Below are positions 22,090-33,708 of a DNA stretch of 64,000 nucleotides, piece by piece. Location: the NCBI GenBank assembly GCA_964058845.1, contig CAXKVR010000017.1:124001-188000 (forward strand), written 5' to 3'. Positions within the stretch are counted from its first letter, which is position 1. Every line of letters begins with the position of its first letter. Position numbers and translations under genes: made by a program. The DNA is from Carex sylvatica. Lineage: Eukaryota > Streptophyta > Magnoliopsida > Poales > Cyperaceae. The notes below the pieces were generated by a model. The model did not search any database. It worked only from the letters and a program-made list of their open reading frames with translations, and was not told the origin of the DNA.

Positions 22090-24836
22090 CTATGAAAAAG
22101 AAGCAATTTTTTCTTTGTTCATCGCAACATTGCATGTGGAATACATTGATGCCGCTGCAGCCTTCACGACCTGCTCATGCTCCATTGCCTCCATTTTCTT
22201 TAGTTTGCTGAAAAGAACAAAATAGAGAACATTTCAGGAAGTACAAGTACGGCTATCAAAAAGTTCTGGGACTCAACTCAAAGGGCTGTACTGCCCACAA
22301 ACCAAAGCAAACCAAACCAAACCAGAGCAAATGCAACAAAAAAACAAAAATGCTGGCAAAAAAACTGACCTGAAATGACATGTAACATTATGGCTCCCAA
22401 GATATTGTCAGACACCACACCCCTATTTGTTACAAACCAGCCCTAACTGAGAATTTTGAAAATTACAGTGACCTTAACCAAAAACCAACCCAGATTAACC
22501 TGAACCTAGAAGACCAAACAAATATCCTGAAATGAAATGCATGTCAACTTGATCAACCAATTTTGTGCCTCTTTCTTAAATAAAAAAACCATTACATATA
22601 TAAGACTAGAAATATACCTGAATTCACTAATTGTTCCAAGTAACAGGCCCTCTGATGCTGCAAATTTTAAGCCTTTTTCACACATCGATTGCATTTGTTG
22701 AACTTGAAATAACCAATTATCCTGGGAGAAATATTACAGAGAGTTAACACATAATTGTGCTCATTTTATTAGTGCATATGTCCAGAAAAAAAAATCCTGT
22801 ATAACCCATCAGAAAAGAGACTGGTATTTTGTACCCTGTATAATACACAAGAAAACAAACTGGTCAAAAAGAGAGGTCATCTGGGTATTTCACACAGGCT
22901 GGAAAAAGGGTATGTTTTATAGCCTTCATGCTATTGGATGAACGAGGACTATCGCATAATATTTAAGAATCAGTAATTGTAAAGTTAAAAGCTTTCCTAA
23001 TTTGAAGTAGCAATACTTACTAGGAATCTTCCCTCCTCTTGCAATGCCTTGTCCATCTGCATGAAGAGATACCTCCACTTTTCCACATGATCCCCTGGGC
23101 ACACCTTTCCAGACGAATGTGCCGCACTTGGGTCGTTATTTTGGTTACATGACAGTTCGGACGATATTATGTAAGGCAGCTCGGTGCTTATAACATTTCT
23201 CACCCTCTTCTTACTGCGTCTCAATGCTGGATAGATGAAATAAGTTGATGAGTAGATATTTTGCTGACCAAATATAAAAATTATTTTTTATAATTATGAA
23301 AAATGAAATACAGTTGCAAAATGAAAGGTCCCTCTATATTGCACAAAGGTTCATGCATTATTGTAATTGCAAGAGGGCCTCTATATTGCTTCAAAATGGT
23401 CCGTGGTTAATTACCATTAACACTGATTATATTTAGAATTTCTCATTCTTGACATATTTCAGGTCCATATAATTGCATTTGAACAGCTCGTTAATGAACA
23501 GTACCTACAACCTCATTAACTTATGAACAAAACTAATATTCTCTCTTGTTTTTAGCTTCTTATCCAGGAAGATTAAAGGACAGTGAAGGCACTTCCTGAG
23601 TTCCTTGAAAATTAAAGGACTAATATAAAAAATGAAATTAAAAGACTTTTGTGCCTTTAAATAACGCAGAGGGTTTTGCAATTTGCTCATAATGTAGGCT
23701 GAAACAATTTTTTGAAGCAAGTCACCTGCAAGTCTTCCCTTTATGTCTTGCTGAAGCAGTTCCATCCATTGAGAAGCTGCAGAGGTAGCTGCTCAAGGAT
23801 AGAAAAAAGGGAAACCTTAGAAAGCAAAATTCTTGAATAACCCTCCACCCAATTTATACTAGAATAATAAGAAATCCATACATGAAAAAAATGTAACTGG
23901 TAGGTTCATCTTAAAACCCAGTAAGAGCTATAAACCTAAATAGTATATATAACAGCACCAAAAGGAAAGCAATTTACCTTTTAGGGACAAAGAGGTCACC
24001 ACCTCCTGGTTCGAACCACAATCATCAGTGACCCCGGTGACTTGACTTGATGACTGTCCCAGGTCCATAACCCAGTCAGGTGATAGACCTAGTTTCAGAG
24101 CATCACACTCTTCATACCCCTTAATCAACTCGCTGTAAGTCTTACAACCCCCAATATTCTCCTCACCAAATCGACCACTACCATTCCCAATTGGATCTTT
24201 CCCTTTGTTCAATTCACTGGCTCCAACCTTCTCAGACTGCACCATTGCCTCTATAATAGAATAGACCTGTTTACTGTTCCTGACGTGGTTTATGATTCCT
24301 GGGTTCAGACCCGATAAAAGCCCACTAGGTGCCGCCACCTTGGCAAAGCGGCTGGCTTGTTCGGTTTGCATGTGCACAATTCTTTTCCTTGTTTCTTCAG
24401 CTTTTCGTTTGGGCTTCCTGCCACGCGGTTTTGGGGCAATTATTTCTATTTGGGTCGAAGAAAGAAATCCATTTTCTTTCATTTGGTTCCACAATTTAAG
24501 TGGCCCATTTTCCTCTTCTATCGGGCCAGTGGTGCTGCCACACTCTGATGGGTCAGTAGGTTTGAGTAGACCGAGTTTTTTGTAAGGGTAAAAGGGATTG
24601 TATTCATCCACGTTTGCATTAAGATCCAAGTTGAGGCCTATTTTGGATTTGACATCCTTTTCATTGGGGTCCGGCATGTTTTCTTTATTCTGCAGTTGCG
24701 GGTTATCTAAAGAGGTGGCACTGCCTGCTTGGCCGAGAGTTAATAAGCAGCTGTCCATTGCAGAGTGAGAAATTTGTCCTTTAGCGCAGGGTTGGAGAAC
24801 GGGATCTGCTTCCGTCTTCTTTGAGAATTCTGACAT
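22090..24836 (-). CDS. Plant protein of unknown function with EAR-like and AT-hook-like motifs, 445 aa
   Basis: Five coding exons: 24836-23978, 23776-23726, 23226-23021, 22721-22618 and 22207-22090. All junctions are GT-AG, phases agree, and the total is 1,338 nt. Visible parts: LNLDL at residues 68-72 (matches the LxLxL repression motif), PRGRKPKRK at 137-145 (AT-hook-like basic patch), a block reading RFAKVAAPSGLLSGLNPG then IINHVRNSKQVYSIIEAM, and a C-terminal helical part (WMELLQQDIKGRLAALRRSK, later MDKALQEEGRFLDNW). I recall similar plant-only proteins without an assigned role; nuclear repression is a hypothesis from the two motifs. The start ATG is the first in the second exon; a 5' leader exon ends with a clear donor at about 25454. 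The leader is GA-rich. Confidence 0.8.
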
Positions 24837-25453
24837 AGAAGTTAGAGCAGTGCCTGACAAAAGACCATCAGCATACTTATTAAATATATATACCTTTATT
24901 CTAAAAAGGATGTGCTAGAACTTGTAAAAATTCACTAATTACTTTGGAATAAGAGACATTAGATAGACAGTGCATCAACCAACAAATGATGGAAACATAG
25001 GAGTCAAATAATAAGAACTTTTAACCAAGAAAAACAAGAAGTTCATTAAAGAAATCAAGAACCAAACTCCATTTGCTACCCAATGCAAGAAAAGAAATTT
25101 CAAAGAGGCTACAAGGATTTCAATTGCTTAACATTCATTAGGGACAAAACAACAAACAGTTTGCATGCATATATTTGAACATCAATTCATTCAACTTTTA
25201 AGCCAGAAAAGTTCATTCTTCACTCACTGTCAGAGATGGAGCAAGGGGTGGTCCAACCAACACAACCCAACCTCCATATTCCCAAACCCCACCATCACAT
25301 CCTATTGTTTGCGTAGCACCTTAATTAAAATTAAGGCAATCTACCATAAAAAGTCATATGTTGTTGTTGCAAAATCCTTTTACAGGGCGATTTCTCAAAA
25401 CGACTGACAGCGTTTTTGGGCAAAAGAATTCTTGAATTAGAAAAATACTAACC

Positions 25454-25760
25454 TTATTTCCCAGTTACGCCAATTCTTCCTTTGAGATCGATTGGTTCTT
25501 CGGATTTGATTTATTTTACCGATTCTTCAAAAGGTTGATGCGTTCTGAACGGAAAAAGAGATTTGGGAAACCGTGAAGCAGGCTGCGCTACTCGGAACGC
25601 AAAATTGAACCTCGAATAATAGCTCCGATCCGTCAAACAATGCAAAAAAAGAAGCAATGAGAATTAGGTCTGTCGCGTGGGGAAAACAGATCTGTAACCC
25701 GAGGCAAGAGGCCGAGGTGAGGTAGCTCGAGAGAGAGAGAGAGAGAGTGAGGGATATTAG
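25454..25760 (-). promoter_or_regulatory. 5' leader exon and GAGA tract of the 445-aa gene
   Basis: On the minus strand GGGAAATAAG is followed by GTTAGT, a good splice donor, at about 25454. The leader upstream contains a (GA)n run (plus-strand 25732-25747), common in plant core promoters and 5' UTRs. The acceptor for the first coding exon is CTTTTGTCAG near 24856. The exact transcript start is unknown. Confidence 0.5.
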
Positions 25761-25855
25761 GTTTCTTTTTTTTCTTTAGGGTTTTAAGCTTCAAAATTTA
25801 GCGGGGGCACGAGAGGGAAGATGAAAGTTTGAAATGAATGGGAGGAATAAAAGGT

Positions 25856-26075
25856 GAGTCCACATCAACTGCATTAACTCCAGAGAGCATCTTTTGAGTT
25901 AACGCATCATGACCGTCTGATTTTAAACGGGGTCAATCCAGTCACAGATTATAATTCAGGGATCCTTTAATATTAGTGTGGATTTAGTCGGCACGATTAT
26001 TAAAGCATATATAACGGTCATGATTTATTAACTCAAAAGATTATTTTTTTGAGTTAATGCAGAGGATACGAATTC
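25856..26075. mobile_element. Mutator-type MITE, 9-bp TSD ATAAAAGGT
   Basis: ATAAAAGGT is at 25847-25855 and 26076-26084. The ends GAGTCCACATCAACTGCATT and AATGCAGAGGATACGAATTC are inverted, and inner arms CTTTTGAGTTAACGCATCAT and ATGATTTATTAACTCAAAAG extend the palindrome. It sits just upstream of the 445-aa gene's leader. Confidence 0.8.
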
Positions 26076-26084
26076 ATAAAAGGT

Positions 26085-28164
26085 TCAGATCAGGATTAGT
26101 TCTTTCACTGAACCCCGTGCGTGTTTATTATATGAACCGAGAATCGATCACTGACCCGATTATGCAAACAAACTTTTGTGCTGGCGACTGGCGTCCATCT
26201 CGGTGTACATTTAATAGTAAATCTGGTCTAATGTTCAATGAAACTGCTCCATGTGATTTATTTCTTAATTTGAATTTATACAAGCGCGCTGACGCTCCAG
26301 TGTCGATGACGTCACTTTTTTTTTTATATAAAAGTTTCTTTACAAATGACGTCACTTTTATTACGCAATTGTCTTTTTTTCTTGTTCCTTCTCGGCTACT
26401 TATTTTTATTCCGATGACTAGTGGGGCCTTTTAGCTTTTTCGTATTTTATTTCCCTCTCGTTGTTGTTGGGAAAAACGCAGTAAGTTCGAAATATTTTTT
26501 TCGTTTCCTTTTCTCGTTTAGTTTGCTTATTTGGTGGCCCCTAGCTCTAGCCTAGATCTAGAGTGAAAAAACGTGCCGTGTTGTGATTAAGTAAACAGTG
26601 ATCTGTATTGTGATCAAAATATTAAAAAGTGGTCAAAATACCATGATTATTTACGTGGTGTGTTTAAACGTAACTAGTTACGTTTCTTATGTTTAACTAT
26701 TTTTTTATAATTGAAGTTAATTTTTTTTAAGATTCACCATTTAATTAAGACTTAACGGTCGTAATTGCACGTGACTCGCATAATTACGTGCAGTACCGTG
26801 CTATGTGATCGGATCTTTTGCGTGCCGTACCGTGACCAAAATATCAAGGTCAGGATGATCACAGCACCCGACACGCGAGTCATAACACGAAACAGTAATA
26901 CATGTCATGGCATTCCGTAACGGAGCTGGCTCCGCCGAATCATTTTTCCCACACTAGTCTAGCCTGTGTGTTAAATCATTCTTGACTTGATCAATTACTC
27001 TTTATTTGTGCAGTGTACGGGCATTTCCTGAAAAAGGAAGGAAAAAGGGTAAACAGAGAAAAAAAATCAAAAGTCGAACTTTAACTTTGAACCGAATGTA
27101 TTACTCAGAAAATATGAAATATGTAAGTTAACTTTGTTTCGTAATGTAAGTAGGACTTGGGCCTTTTTACTCAAAAAAAGAAAAGAAAATATGAAATAGG
27201 TATTGATTTTCTTTTTTATATTTTTAATGTTTTCCATAAGGAATATTACAGGTTGAAAATTCAAAAAAAAAATAATAATATTAAATAGTTAAATAATTTA
27301 ATTTTCAACTTTTACTTGAAACATGAGTCACCATCGTTGTCAAAGTAAAAATAAAAATTATATGATTATTTTCTCACAGGACCCAAATAACCCAAAACCA
27401 ACCTACGGGCATGTCTAATGCAAAAAAATAAATAATAATAATAATAGTAACCCAAAACTGAAGACTATATTATTGTTTAAAATTTTAAATAGTCATAAAG
27501 GAATATTTTTCTATCAACACTGTGGTGATAAACCAACATGTAGATGTCTGGAAATGACAATTAATTGAAACGCCTTTTTAATTCCTCCTTGTTCTGACAA
27601 ATTGTAGGTGCTTGAGGAAAAATTACTCAAATTGTAGAGCATTTAGTTATTTTGGGTAACTCAAAATATTTTATACTTTTCATTAAGTTTTAAACAAAAA
27701 CGATGTTTTATGTGTGAAAGATTGTAAGTTTAAAATTCAAAAAAAAAATTATGATATTAAATAATTTGTGTCTTGACTTTCAATTTTTATAATAAAAAAC
27801 TAGTACGATTGTTTCGTTGTTTGTTGCTGCTACTTCTTGAAAGATATTGTTATTGATTTAAACCGTGAAGTAGCAAATTAGACTAGGTAAATATAATAAC
27901 TTGCTCTCAATGCGACAATTACGAAAAAATCGAATATATAAAAATTTAAAGTTTATTCATTAACTCATAACTTAATACATCGAGTACATTACTTATGTGA
28001 AGAAAACATCGCCTATATATATATATAATTTCTTGAGGCTAAGATTTTTGTTCTTTCTTGATAAATATTCCTAGCGACCGTCCCTTGGGCTTGCTGAACT
28101 TCAACCTAAAATTAAACAAAATAATCTTCTAAAATATTAGAAATAAAAAAATATATATATAGGA
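26085..28164. other. Intergenic DNA, no gene seen
   Basis: A 125-codon open frame at 26057-26434 starts inside a MITE and has no recognisable protein. An alternating GTGATC/GATCAAAAT patch near 26580-26640 recurs loosely near 53650-53780. The rest is AT-rich and featureless. Confidence 0.45.
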
Positions 28165-28520
28165 GTGAGGGTATGATAATATGTATATTACACAAAAGCC
28201 CGGGTACTTTTTTAATATTCAAACAGTCGATTTGAACGTTCAATATAATCTTCATTCGAAAATTACTTGTAGAGTCAATTTTATATTATTTTTGAATTGT
28301 TTTTACTATTTTCTATAATAAAAAAATCACTTGATTTGAAAATTCTAGACCATCCAAAAATCGTGGTTGTTTATCTATCTTAAAAAAATAGTACAAAATT
28401 TCTTAAAAATTTAAAATTTTATCTACAAGTATACATATAAAATCATGTTTAACGGTTTAAATTGGTTGTTTGAATTTTGAAAATAGAAATATAAATTCAT
28501 ATTACGGATTAATATATGTA
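28165..28520. mobile_element. Diverged foldback MITE of the shared-core group
   Basis: The left arm (ATAATATGTATATTACAC, then TTCAAACAGTCGATTTGAAC) pairs with the right arm (GTTTAACGGTTTAAATTGG, then AATATATGTAATATGCAT). The core is degenerate. It borders a (TA)n run at 28150. Confidence 0.55.
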
Positions 28521-28629
28521 ATATGCATAGCTTTATCCAAAATATAGTTCAAACTTTAACCAGTAATTGCTGCTATCAATGTAACTTTCTTATGGATGTA
28601 TTACTTCTTTCTATAAAAACACACATAGA

Positions 28630-28760
28630 GAGAGAGACAAATTAAAATGGGTGTTTTAATTTGCGCTCATATCTCTAGTTTCAAAGTTTAAACTTTGAAA
28701 CTAGAGATCTGAGCACAAATTAAAACACTCACTTTAATTTGCAAAGCAGTGTAGCCTATC
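28630..28760. mobile_element. Internally deleted copy of the 600-1001 MITE
   Basis: TTAATTTGCGCTCATATCTC then TAGTTTCAAAG is followed at once by CTTTGAAACTAGAGAT and GAGCACAAATTAAAACACTC, so only the outer arms remain with the core gone. GA and CT runs border it. It lies about 40 bp from the stop codon of the nsLTP gene. Confidence 0.75.
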
Positions 28761-28801
28761 TCTCTCTATAAAATAGATTCACAATGTTTCGATGTGATTT
28801 C

Positions 28802-29155
28802 TTACGTAGAGCAATCGACATCAATGGAAACTCTGAAAGGAAGTTCGACGCCACATTTTTTAGTAACGGCTTCGACAGCATCGGCAGTGAGCTCTGAAAA
28901 TTGAAGAGCTTCCTGCTTAAGGCAAGTGCATATCTCTTTCAAATCATATTCACTGGAGTAAGAGGCCTTGTAGAGTCTTTTCACGCCATAACAACATGAA
29001 TGAGAAACCGTTCCACCATTGATGTAAGAAATACAAGGGGTGAGAAAATTTACCACGTTGCCACAATCGATCGCCTTGACATGGCGATGCGGCACAGAGA
29101 GAAAGAGCAAGGCTAGTAATATGATTGTGAAAAGAGAGGAAGAAGAGAGGGTCAT
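28802..29155 (-). CDS. Type-1 non-specific lipid-transfer protein, 117 aa
   Basis: Single coding exon. Residues 1-28 are a signal peptide (TIILLALLFLSVPH core, cut before AIDCG). The mature part of about 90 aa has the eight-cysteine pattern: IDCGNVVNFLTPCISYINGG, HSCCYGVKRL, EICTCLKQEA, KKCGVELPF and VDCST at the end. The length, the CGxVxxxLxPCxxY start and the CGVxxPFxxSxxxDC end match type-1 nsLTPs, which carry fatty acids and wax or cutin precursors in the apoplast. The usual small last exon is not needed, since a stop follows CST. The region before the seventh cysteine (TADAVEAVTKKCG) differs from the common LPGKCG form, so it is a diverged member. Foldback elements lie on both sides. 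Confidence 0.85.
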   Translation of the reverse strand: MTLSSSSLFTIILLALLFLSVPHRHVKAIDCGNVVNFLTPCISYINGGTVSHSCCYGVKRLYKASYSSEYDLKEICTCLKQEALQFSELTADAVEAVTKKCGVELPFRVSIDVDCST

Positions 29156-29483
29156 TGTTAATTTGGTTGATTTTTTTTTTCTTCTTTGCGTTTTAAAAAC
29201 TTGTCAAAGGATTATAATTATCACTAAATTTTCTCTTTTTATTTTATTTCTTCTTGTTGTGAGCTTTGTACATGTAAAGGTTGTGCGCTCAAGATTTGAG
29301 GGGGCAGGTGATGTTTTTGCATGAACTGTTTGGCGCCCCAAAAGGAGCATAGAAATTAATTGTTTTTTTTTTAAAATATTCTAATGTTTACTTTTATTTT
29401 AATTTTTTATATTGGCATCTGATCTTTGAAGTTGATATATTTAATCAGAGTTTGTTTTCATGATTCATATGGGGGTTTATTTG

Positions 29484-29977
29484 CCGATTTTTTTTATTAA
29501 TAGAAAATAAATAAATAAAATATTGAAATATGAGTAGGATTTGACGAAATCTCGAAATACAGGAAGAATGGGTTGGTTTATCCGTCCGGCAGACGGAATA
29601 AACCATCACATCCAGCTAATTCTGTTTTTAATTACACAAACTCATTAATCTTAAAAAAATTCTGAACGAAATAGTTCATCTCGTCTAGAACTTTTTTTTT
29701 TTTTTTTTGCATGTTCAATAACTTTTTGCTGATGATGAATTATTAAAATAAAATTCAAAAAAAAATTGAACAGTCTTGGAAGGGATACACTATCCTGTTC
29801 ATTTTCTTTTTTTAGTTAGCGATTTGCAGATCAAGTATAAAATTAGCTGAATGTGATAGTTTATCCTGTCCGACGGAGAGAATAAACTATCCCGTTCTTC
29901 CTATGTTTCAAAATTTCACCAAGTCCTATTCCTATTTTAATATTTTATTATTATTTTTTATATTAATAAAAAATCGG
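29484..29977. mobile_element. Foldback element, CCGATTTTTT ends
   Basis: The left end CCGATTTTTTTTATTAATA pairs with TATTAATAAAAAATCGG on the right. The arms run inward through GAAATCTCGAAATACAGGAA / TTCCTATGTTTCAAAATTTC and TTTATCCGTCCGGCAGACGG / CCGACGGAGAGAATAAACTA for about 150 bp. The flanking octamers TTTATTTG and TTTAGTTG are close but not identical. Confidence 0.7.
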
Positions 29978-30574
29978 ATTTAGTTGATGCGAGTACCATG
30001 TATCTAATCCAAACTTTTTTTTCTAAAGGTGAGGTGGCATGTTGCCTTCTGACATTGTATTAGATATTTAAAAAAAAATTACAATCTAGCCCTTGTACAT
30101 TAGTGTAATTCCTACTGTGTTTCTATTGGTACACAAACCATCAATGCAAATTTTCCTATATTAATTCAAACCTAAGTTGATCTAATATTTTAAATGGCCT
30201 TATCCCACAAACACTTAACACCGTGGTAAACAAACCCCTGGAATAATTAAACTACTTCATTTAGTTAACAGAGTAAATAATAAAAAATTACTATACACAT
30301 ATCAAATTGTTTAGTTCTATTTAAATTGGTAGGAAAAAAAGTATAGTTTACTCAAGAAGAAACATGAAATAACTTTGATTGCTTAGTTCATCATTTGAAG
30401 GGAACCATGCAATTAATTAAGGAAAAAGCTCCCACACACATACAGTTGGTAGAACTAGAAGAGATAATTCAACAATGGAGGAGGCTGAATTACCAACAAA
30501 ATCATGGATAAGCAAGGCATAGGATAGTTGTAATTACTTTCTTTTATTCTTTCTCATTTTTCCCCAATCACACC

Positions 30575-30908
30575 GAATTTTTTTTATAAACCATAATTAC
30601 AAAAAAGTTTTTTATAAAATCAACATGGTTACTTTTTTTTTTTTACAAAAACCATAAGAACCGAAATGTTATTTCGGTCCCTTTTTTTTGAACCGAAATG
30701 ACATTTCAGCCCTAGCCGTTTTCACAGATTTTGAGAAAAAATATGTGGGACCGAATTGTCATTTTGGTCCTAAAAAAATAAAAAATAAATTTTGGGACCG
30801 AAATGGTATTTCGGTTCTTATGATTTTTGTAAAAAAAAATAATAATAATCATGTTGGTTTCATAAATATCTTTTTTTTTTTCTAATTATGGTTTATAAAA
30901 AAAATTCA
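30575..30908. mobile_element. Foldback element with repeated ACCGAAATG hairpins
   Basis: The ends TTTTTTTATAAACCATAATT and AATTATGGTTTATAAAAAAA are inverted, with matching CAACATGGTTAC / CATGTTGGTTTC inside. The centre holds several copies of GGACCGAAATG/CATTTCGGTTC in both orientations (about 30660-30820), so it can form nested hairpins. Confidence 0.65.
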
Positions 30909-31074
30909 ATGACACCTCTTATCAAGCCCTATATTTTATTTTTTCACCGTACCATGAAATTCCAATGAGATTCCATGCTGGTACATATTTACAATATAAC
31001 AAGGATTATACTTACCGATTCATTTTGTTTAATTAATTTGACCACATTTCTTATCCTGAGATCACAAAGCTAAT

Positions 31075-31600
31075 ATATAGATGTTATCAAATATATGTTC
31101 TCTACGTGTTCATAAATTTATATGTACATCAAATATTGCACATAAATTTTCCTAAAATGTATTTACATTACTTTTGTGGTTGTTGATATTTTTAATCAAT
31201 TTTAATCATATTTATGATTCTATGATCATCACAACTGACTAGATAATATCCAATATATGTCTCTTATGTGCTCATAATTTTTTCTCCATAAATTAAAAAA
31301 CCCATCAAATATAAGTATATAACACATAAAAAATTAACCTTCTAAAATGCATTTATAGTGCACGTGTTTAATTGGATGACATTTTTAATCAACTTTGGTG
31401 ATGTTTACGATTATAAAATAATAAAAACTGCTAAATAATGTTCAATATTTGTCGCCTTTATTCTCAGATATTTATTTGTGCTACAATGAATCAGATACAT
31501 TAGATACTTGGCATAAAAAAATTTCATTTACAGCACGCTGTATATATATGTTGATGCCTTTTTAAGTTTTAATTAATCATTTGGTGAGACATTTATAATT
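31075..31600. repeat. Three diverged tandem units, about 165-190 bp each
   Basis: Unit landmarks recur in order at about 31075, 31238 and 31428: an ATRTTNAATATNTGTC-like start, a TCCTAAAATGTATTTA-like middle (31150, 31342) and a GATATTTTTAATCAATTTT-like end (31186, 31380). Strongly diverged; possibly an old satellite fragment. Confidence 0.5.
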
Positions 31601-32570
31601 TAAGCATACAAAGAGAAATACAAAAGTTTTGTAAGTTTAGGCGATGAAATATCCAATTTGAAAGTTTTAATAAAGAAATTTTTATTAATAAAATCTTTTG
31701 AGGGTCGCCACACTCTCACTTCTAGATTTTTTTTTTCCGACAATGTTTCTTCTTTCTCTCGTGATAAATTATCACGAGATGAGAAAAATGAGAATGAGAG
31801 AGAGGAGGAACCAGAATCAATCAGAGCTGAGAATGCGATATCGGTAGAATTCGGAGCGTTGAGTTTCCATGTCATCTTGATCGGAGTGCGGGTGAGTAGA
31901 TATGGACGTCAGAGTGCAACAGCGGTGAAAAGAGCAAATCCGATCGTAAAAAGCGATAAAGATTAAAATAATAGAATAATTATGTATGTATATAAATGAG
32001 ATTATAATATTAAAATTATTTAATATAATTTATAATATTTTGTGAGAATAAATGAGTGAATTTAAAATTAATGAATTTTTTTTATCAATAAAATTATTAA
32101 AATTATTAGTTTATATTTAAAAATGACTAACTTATCACTTTGTATCAAAATGGATTATAATCAAGAAAAAATTTCAAGAATTGGCAGAATACTTTTGGAT
32201 ATTCGCATACACAAAAATTGATGCTGAAAATGAACTCCGTTGAAAATTGAATACATAAAATATGAATCACGTATTAATTTAAATTTACATAAAATTTAAA
32301 ATATACATACCAGTAAATTATAAAGGACGCATCAATATTCGTATCTACATATCAGACGGTCAGATCGGACAATGTTGAGAAATAAGATCAAGATTTCAGA
32401 TTTATACTCATCATTGATCAAGATGAAGGGCCAAGATTAATTTAGAAATTTCAGGCAGAAGAGTAGGTGGTACCATTAGTTGTAATAGTACCAACGATAC
32501 AAAAATTAGCCGTTAGACTTTGTAATATAAATTAATAGGACTAAAACCTTGTAAAGAAAGATAATACACA
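31601..32570. other. Intergenic DNA with one repeat shared with 51.4 kb
   Basis: About 31866-31995 (GATCGGAGTGCGGGTGAGTA, then GTCAGAGTGCAACAGCGGTG) matches 51435-51480 joined to 51818-51900, where a hAT MITE interrupts it. Bases 31600-31870 are open on both strands but show no known protein. The rest is AT-rich. Confidence 0.5.
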
Positions 32571-32578
32571 TCAATAGA

Positions 32579-33073
32579 TAGGGCTGCAAACGAATCGAAT
32601 CGAATCGAATCAAACTTACTTCAGTTTGAGTTTGACTTAAATTAATTTCAAACTAAGTTTGGTTTGAATTAATTTCGAATCAAATTTTTTTTGAACTAAA
32701 TTTTGAATCTTTTACGAACTTTTTTACGACAAAGAAGAGTGATTGTAGTTGCTGAAAGCGAGAGGTGAAAGTTGTCTAGGATTTTAGAACTGAGAATAAG
32801 AGTTACGACTTACAAGTTATGACTTATGATTGGGCGGTCTTATGTTTTAACTTTTAAAGTCATCAACGAACATAAAGTTATTAGCAAAAATCAACGTTTC
32901 ATGTTACTTTGAATTTCGAATTAAAATAGTTGGCGAACATATTTCGAACGAACCAAGTCCAGTTTGAATTTAGTTTGAATTAATTTCGAACTATTTCGAA
33001 TTGAACTTTTTACCAACCTTTTCTAATTAAACTCAAATCGAATCACGAACTACGATTTTTTTGTGCAGCCCTA
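32579..33073. mobile_element. hAT-type MITE, TAGGGCTGCAAACG end, 8-bp TSD TCAATAGA
   Basis: TCAATAGA is at 32571-32578 and 33074-33081. The ends TAGGGCTGCAAACG and TTGTGCAGCCCTA are inverted. Subterminal AATCGAATCGAATCGAAT and TTTGAATTAATTTCGAA words repeat. Confidence 0.9.
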
Positions 33074-33416
33074 TCAATAGAGAAATGTATTTTTACCATA
33101 AACCATTTTCTCTGTCTCTTCTCTATTTTCCTCTAAAATTCAACAGACAATATCTTAACCGAAACAAACAAAATGGAAAAGAAACGTTAGTACTCGATAA
33201 CTCTTCTTTTTCAAATCAGTTACATGTGTAATACAATTTTTCCACTAAGAACATTAGTTGCTTATGACATTTGTCTTTTTTGTTTTAAGAAAATACACCA
33301 ATTGCCTTTCTTGCTAGCAACTTTAAATATATCTGGCATTTTAACACGCACACCTAGCACTAGCAGGTCATTGAACTTGACACAGACACATAATACACAT
33401 ACTGTGCTGTTAGAAG

Positions 33417-33704
33417 CATAGTGACAAGATATTCGAATTATTTTTTTTTAGGTGATGTTGAATTGAACATCGAATTATTCAATTTACCGAATTAAACTCG
33501 AATAATTCGTGAATTTTACGAACATTTCCTAAATTATTCACGAATTTTTCCCGAATTTTTCCAAGAACAATTTTTTTTTTTGGTTTTTTTTTTGCTCCCT
33601 TGCAGGATTGAGATTTTTGATCGGATAATTCCGAATCATTCTTGAATTATACCCGAATTTTTGATCACGCTGAACTGAATCCGAATAATTCATTTGTCAC
33701 TATG
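33417..33704. mobile_element. hAT-type MITE, TSD GTTAGAAG split by a second element
   Basis: The perfect 11-bp inverted ends are CATAGTGACAA and TTGTCACTATG. The left target duplication GTTAGAAG is at 33409-33416. The right copy lies past a later insertion, at 34649-34656. This is the same family as 12123-12428 and 48704-49009. Confidence 0.9.
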
Positions 33705-33708
33705 GTTA

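Noticed and set aside
26057..26434. 125-codon open frame as a gene
   Set aside because: Starts inside a Mutator-type MITE; no domain, no signal, no splice support.
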